Below, piece after piece: positions 1 to 8,531 of a stretch of 64,000 nucleotides of DNA (positions are counted from its first letter, which is position 1; the number at the start of each line of letters is the position of its first letter). A model generated the notes under the pieces. It made no database searches. It had not been told where the DNA came from and saw only the letters and a program-made list of their open reading frames with translations. The stretch lies in NCBI GenBank assembly GCA_945874895.1, contig CAMCIC010000015.1, positions 1 to 64,000 of the forward strand, given 5' to 3'. The stretch is from Akkermansia muciniphila. GTDB taxonomy: Bacteria > Verrucomicrobiota > Verrucomicrobiia > Verrucomicrobiales > Akkermansiaceae. Position numbers and translations under genes: made by a program.

Positions 1-318
1 AGAGGACTATCCTCGGAATATGCAACCGATGTTGGGGATGGATTGGCTTGCAAAGGAATTTGTGAGACAAGGGCACGTAAGATCAATCTTATGGTTGATT
101 CCAACTCAAAGGTAATGGCCGTAGCCAATACACAAGTTAAGAAGAACGCTTTTCTTGCCCATAGAGTTCATGGCATTTCCACTAACTCGCAAAGCTTTTT
201 GCTGAGCAATCCGAAATCACTGATCGTGAAGGAATCTTATCGATCACTCGCAATGCCGCAATATGCAGCAAATCCCGTAACATTCGACGCACAACCTATA
301 CTTCTCAATAGGTTGTGA
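1..318 (+). other. Partial open frame at the left edge, possible degraded transposase fragment
   Basis: The frame is open from base 1 to a TGA at 316-318, so any gene would begin outside the window. The segment around LMVDSNSKVMAVA followed by an ANTQ-like stretch loosely resembles the second Asp region of IS5-type DDE transposases (basic run, VD plus small residues, A-N). The rest matches nothing I recognise. No terminal repeats are visible. It may equally be a chance open frame in non-coding sequence downstream of the PEP-CTERM gene. Confidence 0.2.
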
Positions 319-327
319 GCATCGAGA

Positions 328-1089
328 TCAGCGATTGCTGCGATGACGACGGACGAGACCGCATCCCACGAAGACGGAAAGCAGAGCCAAGGCAGATGGC
401 TCGGGGATCGCTTCTGTCGTGCCAAAAGATATCGCGAATGCGGGGTAAGAACCGGGGCTGTTGGAGTAATTGGGGCCGTTGTTCCTGAAGGTATCGAGCA
501 TTGTGAAGCCGTTTGTCACGGTGTAGGCATTGTTTGTAGTGCCATCAGACAAACCTTGCAATCGTCGCAGGGCGACTGCGCTACCCGTGGCATTGTAGAC
601 AAAGAGGGCATACGCTGTGTTTCCTTGGAGCGAGTAGCCGGAGATGTTCGAGAGAAGAGTTGCGTTTAACTCTAGAACGAAGGGCGTGTTGGAAGTTGCC
701 GGCGTCGTAAAACTGACGGTGTCTGTCGCATACGCGGTGCTGCTTGCAACCGCTGAGTAGGCCGTTTCGTTGTCGGTTGCATGAAGCGCAATTTTGAATG
801 TTCCTGATCCCGACGCGGCACCGCTCGTTAACTCCAGATTGATCCAGTCGATATCGAAAGTTCCGGATGATCCGGTTTTAAAGGCGTAGCCAAGATTCGA
901 TGTGTAGGTTGCGCCGGTAGGGATCGATGAGCTACCATTGACGCTGGGGAGGGAGACATACGCGACGGTTGCGCCCAAGACTGGAGACACGAATGTGCCT
1001 AAGGTCATAAGCGAGACGGCGGCATTAGCAAATGCCGACCCACGAATGAAAGATGATGTCGACTTTTCTGGTGATGCATGAGATTTCAT
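328..1089 (-). CDS. PEP-CTERM sorting domain protein (secreted, surface-anchored)
   Basis: A 253-residue exported protein of unknown role. The first 45 residues form a long signal peptide with a basic start and a hydrophobic stretch ending near VLGA. The middle (about 45-220) is Ser/Thr/Ala/Gly-rich beta sandwich-like sequence of the 'choice-of-anchor' kind. The C-terminus has the full sorting signal: PEPSALALL, a hydrophobic helix, then RRHRSNR. In this family the signal is recognised by an exosortase and the protein is transferred to the cell surface or exopolysaccharide; no exosortase is in this window. It stands alone, 288 bases downstream of the BNR gene on the same strand. Confidence 0.85.
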   Translation of the reverse strand: MKSHASPEKSTSSFIRGSAFANAAVSLMTLGTFVSPVLGATVAYVSLPSVNGSSSIPTGATYTSNLGYAFKTGSSGTFDIDWINLELTSGAASGSGTFKIALHATDNETAYSAVASSTAYATDTVSFTTPATSNTPFVLELNATLLSNISGYSLQGNTAYALFVYNATGSAVALRRLQGLSDGTTNNAYTVTNGFTMLDTFRNNGPNYSNSPGSYPAFAISFGTTEAIPEPSALALLSVFVGCGLVRRHRSNR

Positions 1090-1095
1090 TGGATC

Positions 1096-1123
1096 AAAAT
1101 AGAGATGAGATTCGCAGTGGAAA
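1096..1123 (-). promoter_or_regulatory. Candidate promoter of the PEP-CTERM gene
   Basis: On the minus strand TTTCCA (1123-1118), a 16-nt spacer, then TATTTT (1101-1096). The -10 ends 6 nt before the ATG at 1089, so the message would be leaderless or nearly so; no Shine-Dalgarno is present. The -35 is weak. Confidence 0.4.
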
Positions 1124-1377
1124 ATGATCGAAGCATTTTGCTTGGCTTTTCTATGTGTTCACTCGGTGGTTGTCAAAAAAAAATACGATTTTTTTGGCGC
1201 GATATTTCTGAATGGCATGGCAGTAAGCGCTGACTTCTATGGTGGTATGAGGCAATTCAGTTGCGTATGTTAGGAAGGCATCCTCCTATGGTGCAAATCG
1301 CTTAGAAAACGGGTTTTTTGATTTCCCTGAAGGCTACGAAAAGCGATCATGCTTCGGCAAAGATCCGCGCACGGCGG

Positions 1378-4300
1378 TCACGGGCGAAGGAGTCTGATGC
1401 GATAGAAAGCTTTTCCTGCTGGTGGATTGGCATCGGTAAAAGTGCCGCCCTCCATGATTCCGAGATCATTCCACGTGCCGGATAAGTTTGTGGAGCGCTC
1501 TACGCGGAAACGAACACCCGGGGCGCTTTGCCAGTTCAGTGAGAGATTGTTTCCCGTGCGTTTCATCTCAGCGCGAAACATCGATCGTCCGCTGGCAGGA
1601 TGGAGTTGCAACAGGGATTCAACAAGATTGCTAGTGCCATCCGCATCGTAATCATCCTCCGCACGCTGTGCCAGATGACCGAAATGCGTCATTTCCCATG
1701 CGTCTGTCAGTTGGTCTTGGTCCGCATCATGGGAGAAAACAAATGCGGAGGGGCTGCGGGCGATGGAACTGATACGAACCTCGTCGATGGATCCTAAAAA
1801 AACCTCAGAGCTTCCTCCCGTGGATCGGGCTTCGTTGCCGATGGAGAAATCTCCTTGCATCGTGGCGGAGGTGAATTCCGAGGAAAGAGTTGCCGTGCCG
1901 ATCTGGTTGGCGATGGCCACTCCCGAGTCCAAGCGCGTCCAATAAAACCGAGTATTCTCTGCTTCACCAGCTTTTCCATCGTAGGTGATAGCCACATGAT
2001 ACCAGACATCGGTTGCAGCCGTGTGGACACCTTCCGCGGGAAGGGGAACGGATAGTGATTCTGTCGCGACGGCGAGTTTGATAAATTGCAACGTTGGTAA
2101 TCCGTTAGAAGAGGCAATACGGAATTGAAACACACGGTCTTCTGCAAATGATCCATCGCCGTCCATGCTTACAATCTGCCCCGGTGTGGTCCAAGTGCCC
2201 GGATGAATGTCAAAACGCACCATGGCCTCGATCGTGAAAGCTCCGTCCGGTCCGTGATACGCAAATGTGGGAGGTGTCTCTGGCGTGACGAGAGAGGATA
2301 GGGTGGATGCGTAAGTAACGATGCCCCGGTTGGTGGTGGATCCCGTATTGAAATTCACCGCGGTGCCAAAGCCGCTGGGCGCAGATTGTTGGGCCAATGC
2401 GCCATTGAGTTGGCCTTTCAACGAATGGGTAGCTTGGACCGCATTCGCAAATGGAGCGGCTGGTTCGTCGAAATGCCATAGATGCAAGGTTTCTGAATCG
2501 GGAAGGTAGGGCTGCGGTTGAGCTAAGTCGAATGTCACTTCTGTGAGACTATTCCACATGCTGGCGGTATTGCCATGTCCCACGTAGCGGATGTATCGTG
2601 CGGGAATATCCGTAATATCAAAAGTTTCCAACTCCAGGGACGTGCCGGAACTCATCGACCGTGAGAGCGCGGGAACCCAGGTGATGCCGTCCAGCGATGT
2701 CAGGATGTCAAATGTCGCTCTGCGCGCATTTCCCAAATAGAAGGCGAGAGCGATGGAACGCAGTCGGGCAATATTCGAAAACTCCCACGTGATGAATTCG
2801 CCATCTCCCAGCGCAGACCATCGGGTGGCTGTGCTTGCGTCGAGAGTATTCACGGGCAAATTGCCGTCGTGACTTGAGGCAGTGGCGCTGATGATGGGAA
2901 GTTTGACTGCGATGGCGACGACTGCGACGACGATGCGATCGGTCGAGACAACTCCTTCTTGGCTCGTGGCCTCGTACACGAGAGTGTGTGTGCCCACGGG
3001 CAGATCGATGGAATGTGAGGCTTGGATCGCAACCACATTGCCTTGATACAACCATCGCTGCGATGCTACGATCATGCCAGACGTGGATCCTACTTCGCCA
3101 TTCAGCGAGATGGACTGCGAGCCGTTGCCGTCGATGTCGATCAGGCGTTGATCCTGCCCCGCAAAGGCTTCGAAAACCGATCCTGTGGCGTAATCCAGCA
3201 CATGCAAAGGCACAGGTGTGGGCGTGCTGGAGGCGGGAGCGTCTTCCGAGATGAAAACAGACAGAACTCCGCTTTTGCGCAAGCGATCATGATCGAGACG
3301 CGGTTCCCCTCCGAAATTGCTTCCTGTTGTTGTGAGAACAGTCCAGTCCGTGTAATTTGTTGCAGCGGTAGCAGCGGCGATCACCAATTGTTTGCCTGAC
3401 CGATACACCGTGTAAATATCACCATTCGACAAAGTTTCCACATCGGGGCGCGAGCCCACTGGGTAGGTGACTGGTAGTCGCGAACCTGACCATGCACCTG
3501 TGGCGGGGTTGCGGAAATAGTGAAAGTAGGCTGTATCGCTTCCACTGAAGGGGCCGTCGCCCAGTGTCCATTCGAATCCCGGTTCCTGACGGCGGTGATA
3601 AACCAGAATGTGAACCCGACCTTGTTCGTCGACACATTGCGTTTGCTGGTTGATCAACTGTTGACGGCAGTCGAGGGGGATCACGACTGTGCCAGGTGTA
3701 TCCACCCGAATGCGCTGTCCGAGCGAGGTATCAGCGATGAGTGTGCCTGCATTGTTATACCACTTGACGCCACGATCGGGACTGTAGGCGTAGCAGACAT
3801 CGTGATTGGAGGCCACCACGCTTTCGCGCCATGTCCAGGTATAATGGAGCGTGCCATCGCTGGTAAAATCGAAGCCGTTGGCATACGCGTTGCGGCTGGT
3901 CGATGTGAAGCTACCGCCGTTATTGGAAAGTCCGGAATAGGTTCCATCCTTGATGGTAATCAAATTGGGTGAAGCGTAGTTTTCGGTGGACGATTGCCAG
4001 GATGCGAGCCAGTTCGAGCCATTGCTGGATCCACCCGTACGATAGTTGAATAACAGGGTGTTTTCCGGTGTGTTGATGAACATCGGATAGGTCACACTCG
4101 TGATGCTGCTGCCGGAGCTGGTGATCCAGTTCTGCTCCGCCATGATCTGAGAGGAATTCCATACCTTGTCCTCATGGGTGGTGAGTCCCGTAATGCTGCG
4201 TCGGTAGCGCAGGGCATTGCCATGATGATCCCACGACATATGCAGAACACCATCGGCTTTTGATATGCCAAGCGAAATGGTATTGTGCGTATCCCAGGCG

Positions 4301-4638
4301 CTTTCATCGCCATTGAGTTGATCGGAGCCCGTATCGAATTTCTCCCACGCTCCAGTGAACGGTCCACGTATGCTGCGGCGAGCAAGCAAGACATTTTGAT
4401 CCGTGCCTACGGTGTCATACCATGCGGTGTATTGCCAGCCGTTGTGGTAGACAAGGATATCGTTCTGAAACGCTGTTCCATTCATGGGACCGGCAAATGC
4501 CGTGCCGACCGGGCTCACCAGTGCCTTATCATCTACGACCGAGTCCGTTAGAAACACCAGCGGTGCTGGGGCGGCGAGACAGCTCATCAGAGAAACGATA
4601 GCGCAAACGGATGTCCTGACTATTTTTCGATCACGCAT
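1378..4638 (-). CDS. Large secreted BNR-repeat protein with discoidin, LamG and C-terminal Fn3-like domains (putative polysaccharide lyase or carbohydrate-active protein)
   Basis: From the ATG at 4638 (MRDRKIV, basic, then a hydrophobic signal peptide) the product is 1,086 residues; the frame is open back to 4734 and an ATG at 4662 is an alternative. Order: a BNR-type beta-propeller (about 35-500) with the family signature DTHNTISLGIS and HMSWDHHG; a PKD-like segment (about 515-595); a discoidin/F5-8C-like domain (about 600-735); a LamG/concanavalin domain (about 755-950) with VWYHVAITYDG; a calcium-loop stretch with DADQDQLTDAWE and DYDADGTSN; and a final Fn3-like domain ending FYRIRLLRP. 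The propeller resembles the BNR_4 group that includes ulvan-lyase-like proteins; the exact substrate cannot be read from sequence. Not operonic with the YHYH gene (about 200-nt gap). Confidence 0.75.
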   Translation of the reverse strand: MRDRKIVRTSVCAIVSLMSCLAAPAPLVFLTDSVVDDKALVSPVGTAFAGPMNGTAFQNDILVYHNGWQYTAWYDTVGTDQNVLLARRSIRGPFTGAWEKFDTGSDQLNGDESAWDTHNTISLGISKADGVLHMSWDHHGNALRYRRSITGLTTHEDKVWNSSQIMAEQNWITSSGSSITSVTYPMFINTPENTLLFNYRTGGSSNGSNWLASWQSSTENYASPNLITIKDGTYSGLSNNGGSFTSTSRNAYANGFDFTSDGTLHYTWTWRESVVASNHDVCYAYSPDRGVKWYNNAGTLIADTSLGQRIRVDTPGTVVIPLDCRQQLINQQTQCVDEQGRVHILVYHRRQEPGFEWTLGDGPFSGSDTAYFHYFRNPATGAWSGSRLPVTYPVGSRPDVETLSNGDIYTVYRSGKQLVIAAATAATNYTDWTVLTTTGSNFGGEPRLDHDRLRKSGVLSVFISEDAPASSTPTPVPLHVLDYATGSVFEAFAGQDQRLIDIDGNGSQSISLNGEVGSTSGMIVASQRWLYQGNVVAIQASHSIDLPVGTHTLVYEATSQEGVVSTDRIVVAVVAIAVKLPIISATASSHDGNLPVNTLDASTATRWSALGDGEFITWEFSNIARLRSIALAFYLGNARRATFDILTSLDGITWVPALSRSMSSGTSLELETFDITDIPARYIRYVGHGNTASMWNSLTEVTFDLAQPQPYLPDSETLHLWHFDEPAAPFANAVQATHSLKGQLNGALAQQSAPSGFGTAVNFNTGSTTNRGIVTYASTLSSLVTPETPPTFAYHGPDGAFTIEAMVRFDIHPGTWTTPGQIVSMDGDGSFAEDRVFQFRIASSNGLPTLQFIKLAVATESLSVPLPAEGVHTAATDVWYHVAITYDGKAGEAENTRFYWTRLDSGVAIANQIGTATLSSEFTSATMQGDFSIGNEARSTGGSSEVFLGSIDEVRISSIARSPSAFVFSHDADQDQLTDAWEMTHFGHLAQRAEDDYDADGTSNLVESLLQLHPASGRSMFRAEMKRTGNNLSLNWQSAPGVRFRVERSTNLSGTWNDLGIMEGGTFTDANPPAGKAFYRIRLLRP

Positions 4639-4646
4639 TGTTGATA

Positions 4647-4674
4647 GGAATACAATTGTCATTTTTTGACACAA
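4647..4674 (-). promoter_or_regulatory. Candidate promoter of the BNR-repeat gene
   Basis: Minus strand: TTGTGT (4674-4669), 16-nt spacer, TATTCC (4652-4647), then 8 nt to the ATG at 4638. This supports 4638 rather than the upstream ATG as the start and predicts a very short or absent leader. Confidence 0.45.
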
Positions 4675-4842
4675 TGAAAAGTCTAGATTTTTTCTGACGG
4701 TGTCATCGTCATTTGACCAGCAAGCCAAGCCCAAAAGCGGCGGTTCGTGACCTTGCAGTCATTTCTTCGCTTGCTCATTGGACTACAAATCCAGAGACGT
4801 CGCTAGATTTCACCTCAATAGGGGCAAGGGCAAGGGGTATCA

Positions 4843-7182
4843 TCAAGGTCCGGAGCGCGGGATGGTAACGGCATCTGTATTGAGGTCTGGTTTGGAATTC
4901 CATCTTGGTTTCCATCCGGTTTTTTCGATTCGAGTGCGGAAAATGACGGTGTTGTCGAGTTTCAGGTCATCGGTCCAAATGAAGGATGCCCCGGAGAAAT
5001 CGTGATCAAAAAAAGGTTTCTTTGGATCTACATCGTTTGTGCTGTATTCTTTGGCTTTTTTCCAAAGACTGTCGTCAAACGCCTCGCTCCACCAGTTTGC
5101 CGGTAATGGTTCCTGCATGACCAAAGGACGGTTGGTATCTCCTTTTATGGGGCCGTGGAAGAACGACTTCGCCTTCCAGGTGGCATTTGTCACCGTGCCG
5201 TCACCTAATTTCAGAATGAAGCCGCCGTCCCCGATGCTGTTGCCATATTCGAGCCCGGTCTTCGGATCCGCGTTGTCCTTTGCTAGGACGGCGATGGTCA
5301 TCGGATACTCTGGCAACACATCGACACTGACCACATTGTGGGGGATGAAGGGAATGGGGTCCACGGCGGCAAGGCGGCCGTTGATGTAGAGCATGAACCA
5401 GTTGTCAGCATAGACGGTAAGTTTGATCGTGTCATCCATGCCGGGTTTCACGAGTGCGGGTTCCGCGCCTCTGACTTCTGTGCCACGCGCTTCCGCTGAA
5501 CGACCTTCGCGGGCCTGGGGGCGGTTTTCCGGAGTCATGCCGTTGGGTGATGAGGAATCTATGCCACGTTGATGGATCACATTCAAGGATGCGCTGGCCA
5601 GAACCTTGCCCTGCATGGCGGAAAGCAGAACATCTCGATCCACTTCATCGGCCGCTTTGCCGATCGCCAATGGGGCGGAGAGCGCGTAGATCGTGATCAC
5701 ATAGGTTTTGGCTCCCGGTCCTTTGGAGTTCGGCGGTTCGTATCCGAGATTGCCCCTGAAGCCCGTGCCCAGTTTGCCGATGTCGCGCGCGTTTTTCGGA
5801 ATACCGTTGAGTGTGGCGGGGAGATCCCACATCGTCCAATAGTGCTTGATTTCACCATCCGGAGTTTCGTGATCCATGAGTAGGGCGTAACTTTTGGTGG
5901 CGGCGGGCGCACCCTTCCATTGCAAGGGCGGACTGACTCCCGCTCCGTCGCCCGTGCAATCGAGCGGAAGACGTCCGTCGTTTTTTACGTCGGTACTGCT
6001 GAGCACAAATTGAGCGTCTGGTTTTTTCATGGCATCCGCTCCGAAGCGTGAAGCCGCTTGCGAACGCGGACCCCGTGCCGGGCGTTGCGGATCGGCGTTG
6101 CCATCACGTCGCGCCGGGCGCTCGGCGCCACCGGGGCCCGGCCGTTCTTCGCGCGCGCCACCGTCCTCACCACCGTGCTGGCGAAGTTGATAGACTTCCC
6201 GTATCGTTCCAGCACGACCGTTTTGGAATTCGAACGGGAAGGTTCCATCTGCTAGGATCGCGTAGAGGACGGCGCGCTTATCACCGTCGCATTCGTAGGA
6301 AAGTTTGTAGCGGTTTTCGCCGATGGACTGGAAGCCGGTGATCTTCGCACCGCGCAGAGCCGGCAATGCCTCGCGCACGCTGTTCGCCCGTGGCTGTGGA
6401 TCCACCTGACCCTCGCGTTCCGTCACGACTCCGTGAAAGCCGCCGTTGACGTAAGGATAGTCCAGCGAAGCGTGATAGTGATATCCCAGTGTGGGCGACG
6501 TATGACCGCGGAAGGCATCAAGGCCCGTTGGCTTTGAACCGTCCGGCTCGGTCAGTCCGTAGATCGGATAGCCATCCAGTGCGAAAGCGATGGGCAGTTC
6601 TTTTCCCACGATGGTTTGCAAGTGCAGTGGTGCCGCATGATAGTGGTAATCATCGGCTCTGCCGCAATGACCGCCCCATTGATCGAGTTCACCAATCATG
6701 GCGGATATCTCACCGCGGTTGTTCTGGGGATTGAAAATCGGAATGCCATTGGCGGCGATGGCGATGGCACCGCGCAGAAAGCGCCCCTTGATGGAGACCT
6801 CCTCTTTGGCGGGCACCGGTGTAAGGGGAATGCGCCATGCGTTGTCACCCTTGTAGTTTTGGGGCAAAGGCACTTGCTGTTGCCAGGAGGTGATGCCGAC
6901 CATCACGTTGTGCCCGGGCAATCCGTTGCTTTCCACATACAGAAACTGTTCATCCCAACGCAGTCCCACCTTGGGAGAAAACCTGGCGAAGGAAGCCGAT
7001 TGTGCGGGAGCTCGCCCGGGCGTGTCAGGGACGGATGCCGCCGATCTCTTGTTGTTCTCCGCCGGTTGTGCGATCGTGGTAACATGGAAGTGGGATGGAT
7101 CCGACCATTCATGGCCGTTGACAGGGCAAAGGGCACCCCAAGAAAGGATCGCCGCAAGGGTTGGTTTCATCGTCTGATTCAT
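4843..7182 (-). CDS. YHYH-domain / PEBP (YbhB-like) fusion protein, last gene of the sulfatase operon
   Basis: About 779 residues from the ATG at 7182, which overlaps the sulfatase stop codon as ATGA (ATG 7170 is an alternative). A signal peptide is followed by a YHYH domain (about 55-345) with the eponymous motif twice, as DDYHYHAAP and LGYHYHASL, plus ALDGYPIYG; then a PEBP/Raf-kinase-inhibitor-like domain (about 385-545) with DHETPDGEIKHYW and ARDIGKLGTGFRGNLGYEPP; then an unrecognised beta-rich C-terminal domain (about 580-779) with VYADNWFMLYINGR that resembles a carbohydrate-binding fold. YHYH proteins are often found beside sulfatases in this phylum, but their biochemical role is unknown. 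A linker between domains 1 and 2 is Arg/Gly/Glu-rich and disordered. Confidence 0.8.
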   Translation of the reverse strand: MNQTMKPTLAAILSWGALCPVNGHEWSDPSHFHVTTIAQPAENNKRSAASVPDTPGRAPAQSASFARFSPKVGLRWDEQFLYVESNGLPGHNVMVGITSWQQQVPLPQNYKGDNAWRIPLTPVPAKEEVSIKGRFLRGAIAIAANGIPIFNPQNNRGEISAMIGELDQWGGHCGRADDYHYHAAPLHLQTIVGKELPIAFALDGYPIYGLTEPDGSKPTGLDAFRGHTSPTLGYHYHASLDYPYVNGGFHGVVTEREGQVDPQPRANSVREALPALRGAKITGFQSIGENRYKLSYECDGDKRAVLYAILADGTFPFEFQNGRAGTIREVYQLRQHGGEDGGAREERPGPGGAERPARRDGNADPQRPARGPRSQAASRFGADAMKKPDAQFVLSSTDVKNDGRLPLDCTGDGAGVSPPLQWKGAPAATKSYALLMDHETPDGEIKHYWTMWDLPATLNGIPKNARDIGKLGTGFRGNLGYEPPNSKGPGAKTYVITIYALSAPLAIGKAADEVDRDVLLSAMQGKVLASASLNVIHQRGIDSSSPNGMTPENRPQAREGRSAEARGTEVRGAEPALVKPGMDDTIKLTVYADNWFMLYINGRLAAVDPIPFIPHNVVSVDVLPEYPMTIAVLAKDNADPKTGLEYGNSIGDGGFILKLGDGTVTNATWKAKSFFHGPIKGDTNRPLVMQEPLPANWWSEAFDDSLWKKAKEYSTNDVDPKKPFFDHDFSGASFIWTDDLKLDNTVIFRTRIEKTGWKPRWNSKPDLNTDAVTIPRSGP

Positions 7183-8531
7183 GGGTTGGGTTTGCGTTTT
7201 TGTCTGCCACCGCGGTTTTCCACTGCGGCAGGATTGTAGGCCGGATTCGGTTGATCGGGGCAGGCAGCCTTGGTGGTCTGTTGCCACTTGTGAAGTTTCG
7301 ACAGCAGATCGGCGGCTTTGGCGGATTCGGTATCGGCAAGATCGTTGGATTCACCCGGGTCTTTTTCCAGATCGTAGAGCTCCACGGTTTTCGATTCGAA
7401 AAACTCGATCAGTTTCCATCGGCCCGAGCGAATGGCGCTGCAGGGACCGCCGCCTCCGATGTAGCAGGGGAAGTGCCAGAACAGATCGCGTGACAGCGAC
7501 GTTCCGTCACCGTGCAGGATGGGAGCGAGACTAGTGCCGTCGAGATGTTTCGCGGCAGCGCTGCCACACAGTTCCAACACCGTGGGAGTCCAATCCATGC
7601 TGAGTATGGGTTCTTTTGATACGGATGGTCGGATCTTTGGTCCGCGGATCAAGGTCGGAACGCGCAACCCACCCTGATACAGTGTGCTCTTTCCTCCTCG
7701 CAGTGGTGCCACCGTGCGACGTGAACCGCCATTGTCCGAGGTGAAGATGACATGGGTGTTGTCCTCCACACCGAGGCGTTTGAGGTAGTCCATCACGCGA
7801 CCGATGTTGGCATCCATCGCTTCCACTGTGGCCGCCAGTGCCGGATCTGTCCCGCCTTTGAGGCCTTGGTACTTTGCCAGCAGCTCGGGCTTCGGATCAA
7901 ATGGCTCGTGTACATCGTGGAACGCAATATAAAGAAAAAACGGCTTGTTCTTTGTTTGCTCCATCCACTTGAGCGCGGCATCAGTGAGAGCATCGGGCGA
8001 ATATTCGCCCGATGCGTTGCGATAGGCGTCTTTTTCGAAACCCAGCTGTTTCGGTTCGATGAAGACATCGAATCCCTGACCGGTCGGTGTGTTTGGACCA
8101 ATGCGACCCCGGCCCAGATTCCACATGCCGAACATACCCGTCGCATATCCTTCCGCGCGCAGCATTTCCGCGAGCGTGACGGATTCCTCCGGCAGCGCTT
8201 CGTTGCTCCGTGCCGCGAGAATCTTGTGATGGGGTGAGCCAGGCGCGTGGCGATCGTCCACCACCGTGTAGACGCCATGACGCGGTGTCCATTGTCCCGT
8301 GAGCAAACAGGCCCGTGTTGGCGCACAATTCGGCGCACTGGCGCATGCATCAGTGAAATGAACACCCTCGCGGGCCAACCGATCGAGATGTGGGGTTTTC
8401 ACCACGGAATTCCCCGTGAAGCCGGCGTCATTCCATCCCATGTCATCGGCGAGAATCAGCACCACATTGGGGCGTTCACCCGCATGCGCACAAGCGAGCC
8501 AGCCGAACAGCAATCCGAAAAAAAGTCTCAT
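7179..8531 (-). CDS. Secreted sulfatase (formylglycine type)
   Basis: 450 residues. A signal peptide (about 1-17) precedes the alkaline-phosphatase-superfamily sulfatase domain. Metal-binding D29-D30 lie in ADDMGW; the C-x-P-x-R site C69-A-P-T-R73 is where a formylglycine-generating enzyme would convert Cys to formylglycine; DNGG and RGGK near residues 265-285 supply further ligands. It should cleave sulfate esters outside the cytoplasm; the substrate (polysaccharide, glycosaminoglycan or other) is not readable. It overlaps the sulfatase upstream and the YHYH gene downstream by 4 nt each. No FGE gene is in the window. The C-terminal tail is Arg/Lys-rich (GGRQKRK). Confidence 0.9.
   Translation of the reverse strand: MRLFFGLLFGWLACAHAGERPNVVLILADDMGWNDAGFTGNSVVKTPHLDRLAREGVHFTDACASAPNCAPTRACLLTGQWTPRHGVYTVVDDRHAPGSPHHKILAARSNEALPEESVTLAEMLRAEGYATGMFGMWNLGRGRIGPNTPTGQGFDVFIEPKQLGFEKDAYRNASGEYSPDALTDAALKWMEQTKNKPFFLYIAFHDVHEPFDPKPELLAKYQGLKGGTDPALAATVEAMDANIGRVMDYLKRLGVEDNTHVIFTSDNGGSRRTVAPLRGGKSTLYQGGLRVPTLIRGPKIRPSVSKEPILSMDWTPTVLELCGSAAAKHLDGTSLAPILHGDGTSLSRDLFWHFPCYIGGGGPCSAIRSGRWKLIEFFESKTVELYDLEKDPGESNDLADTESAKAADLLSKLHKWQQTTKAACPDQPNPAYNPAAVENRGGRQKRKPNP

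Noticed and set aside
1-318. Insertion sequence at the left edge
   Set aside because: Only a vague DDE-like stretch is seen, with no inverted repeats or target duplication within view; kept as a low-confidence fragment.
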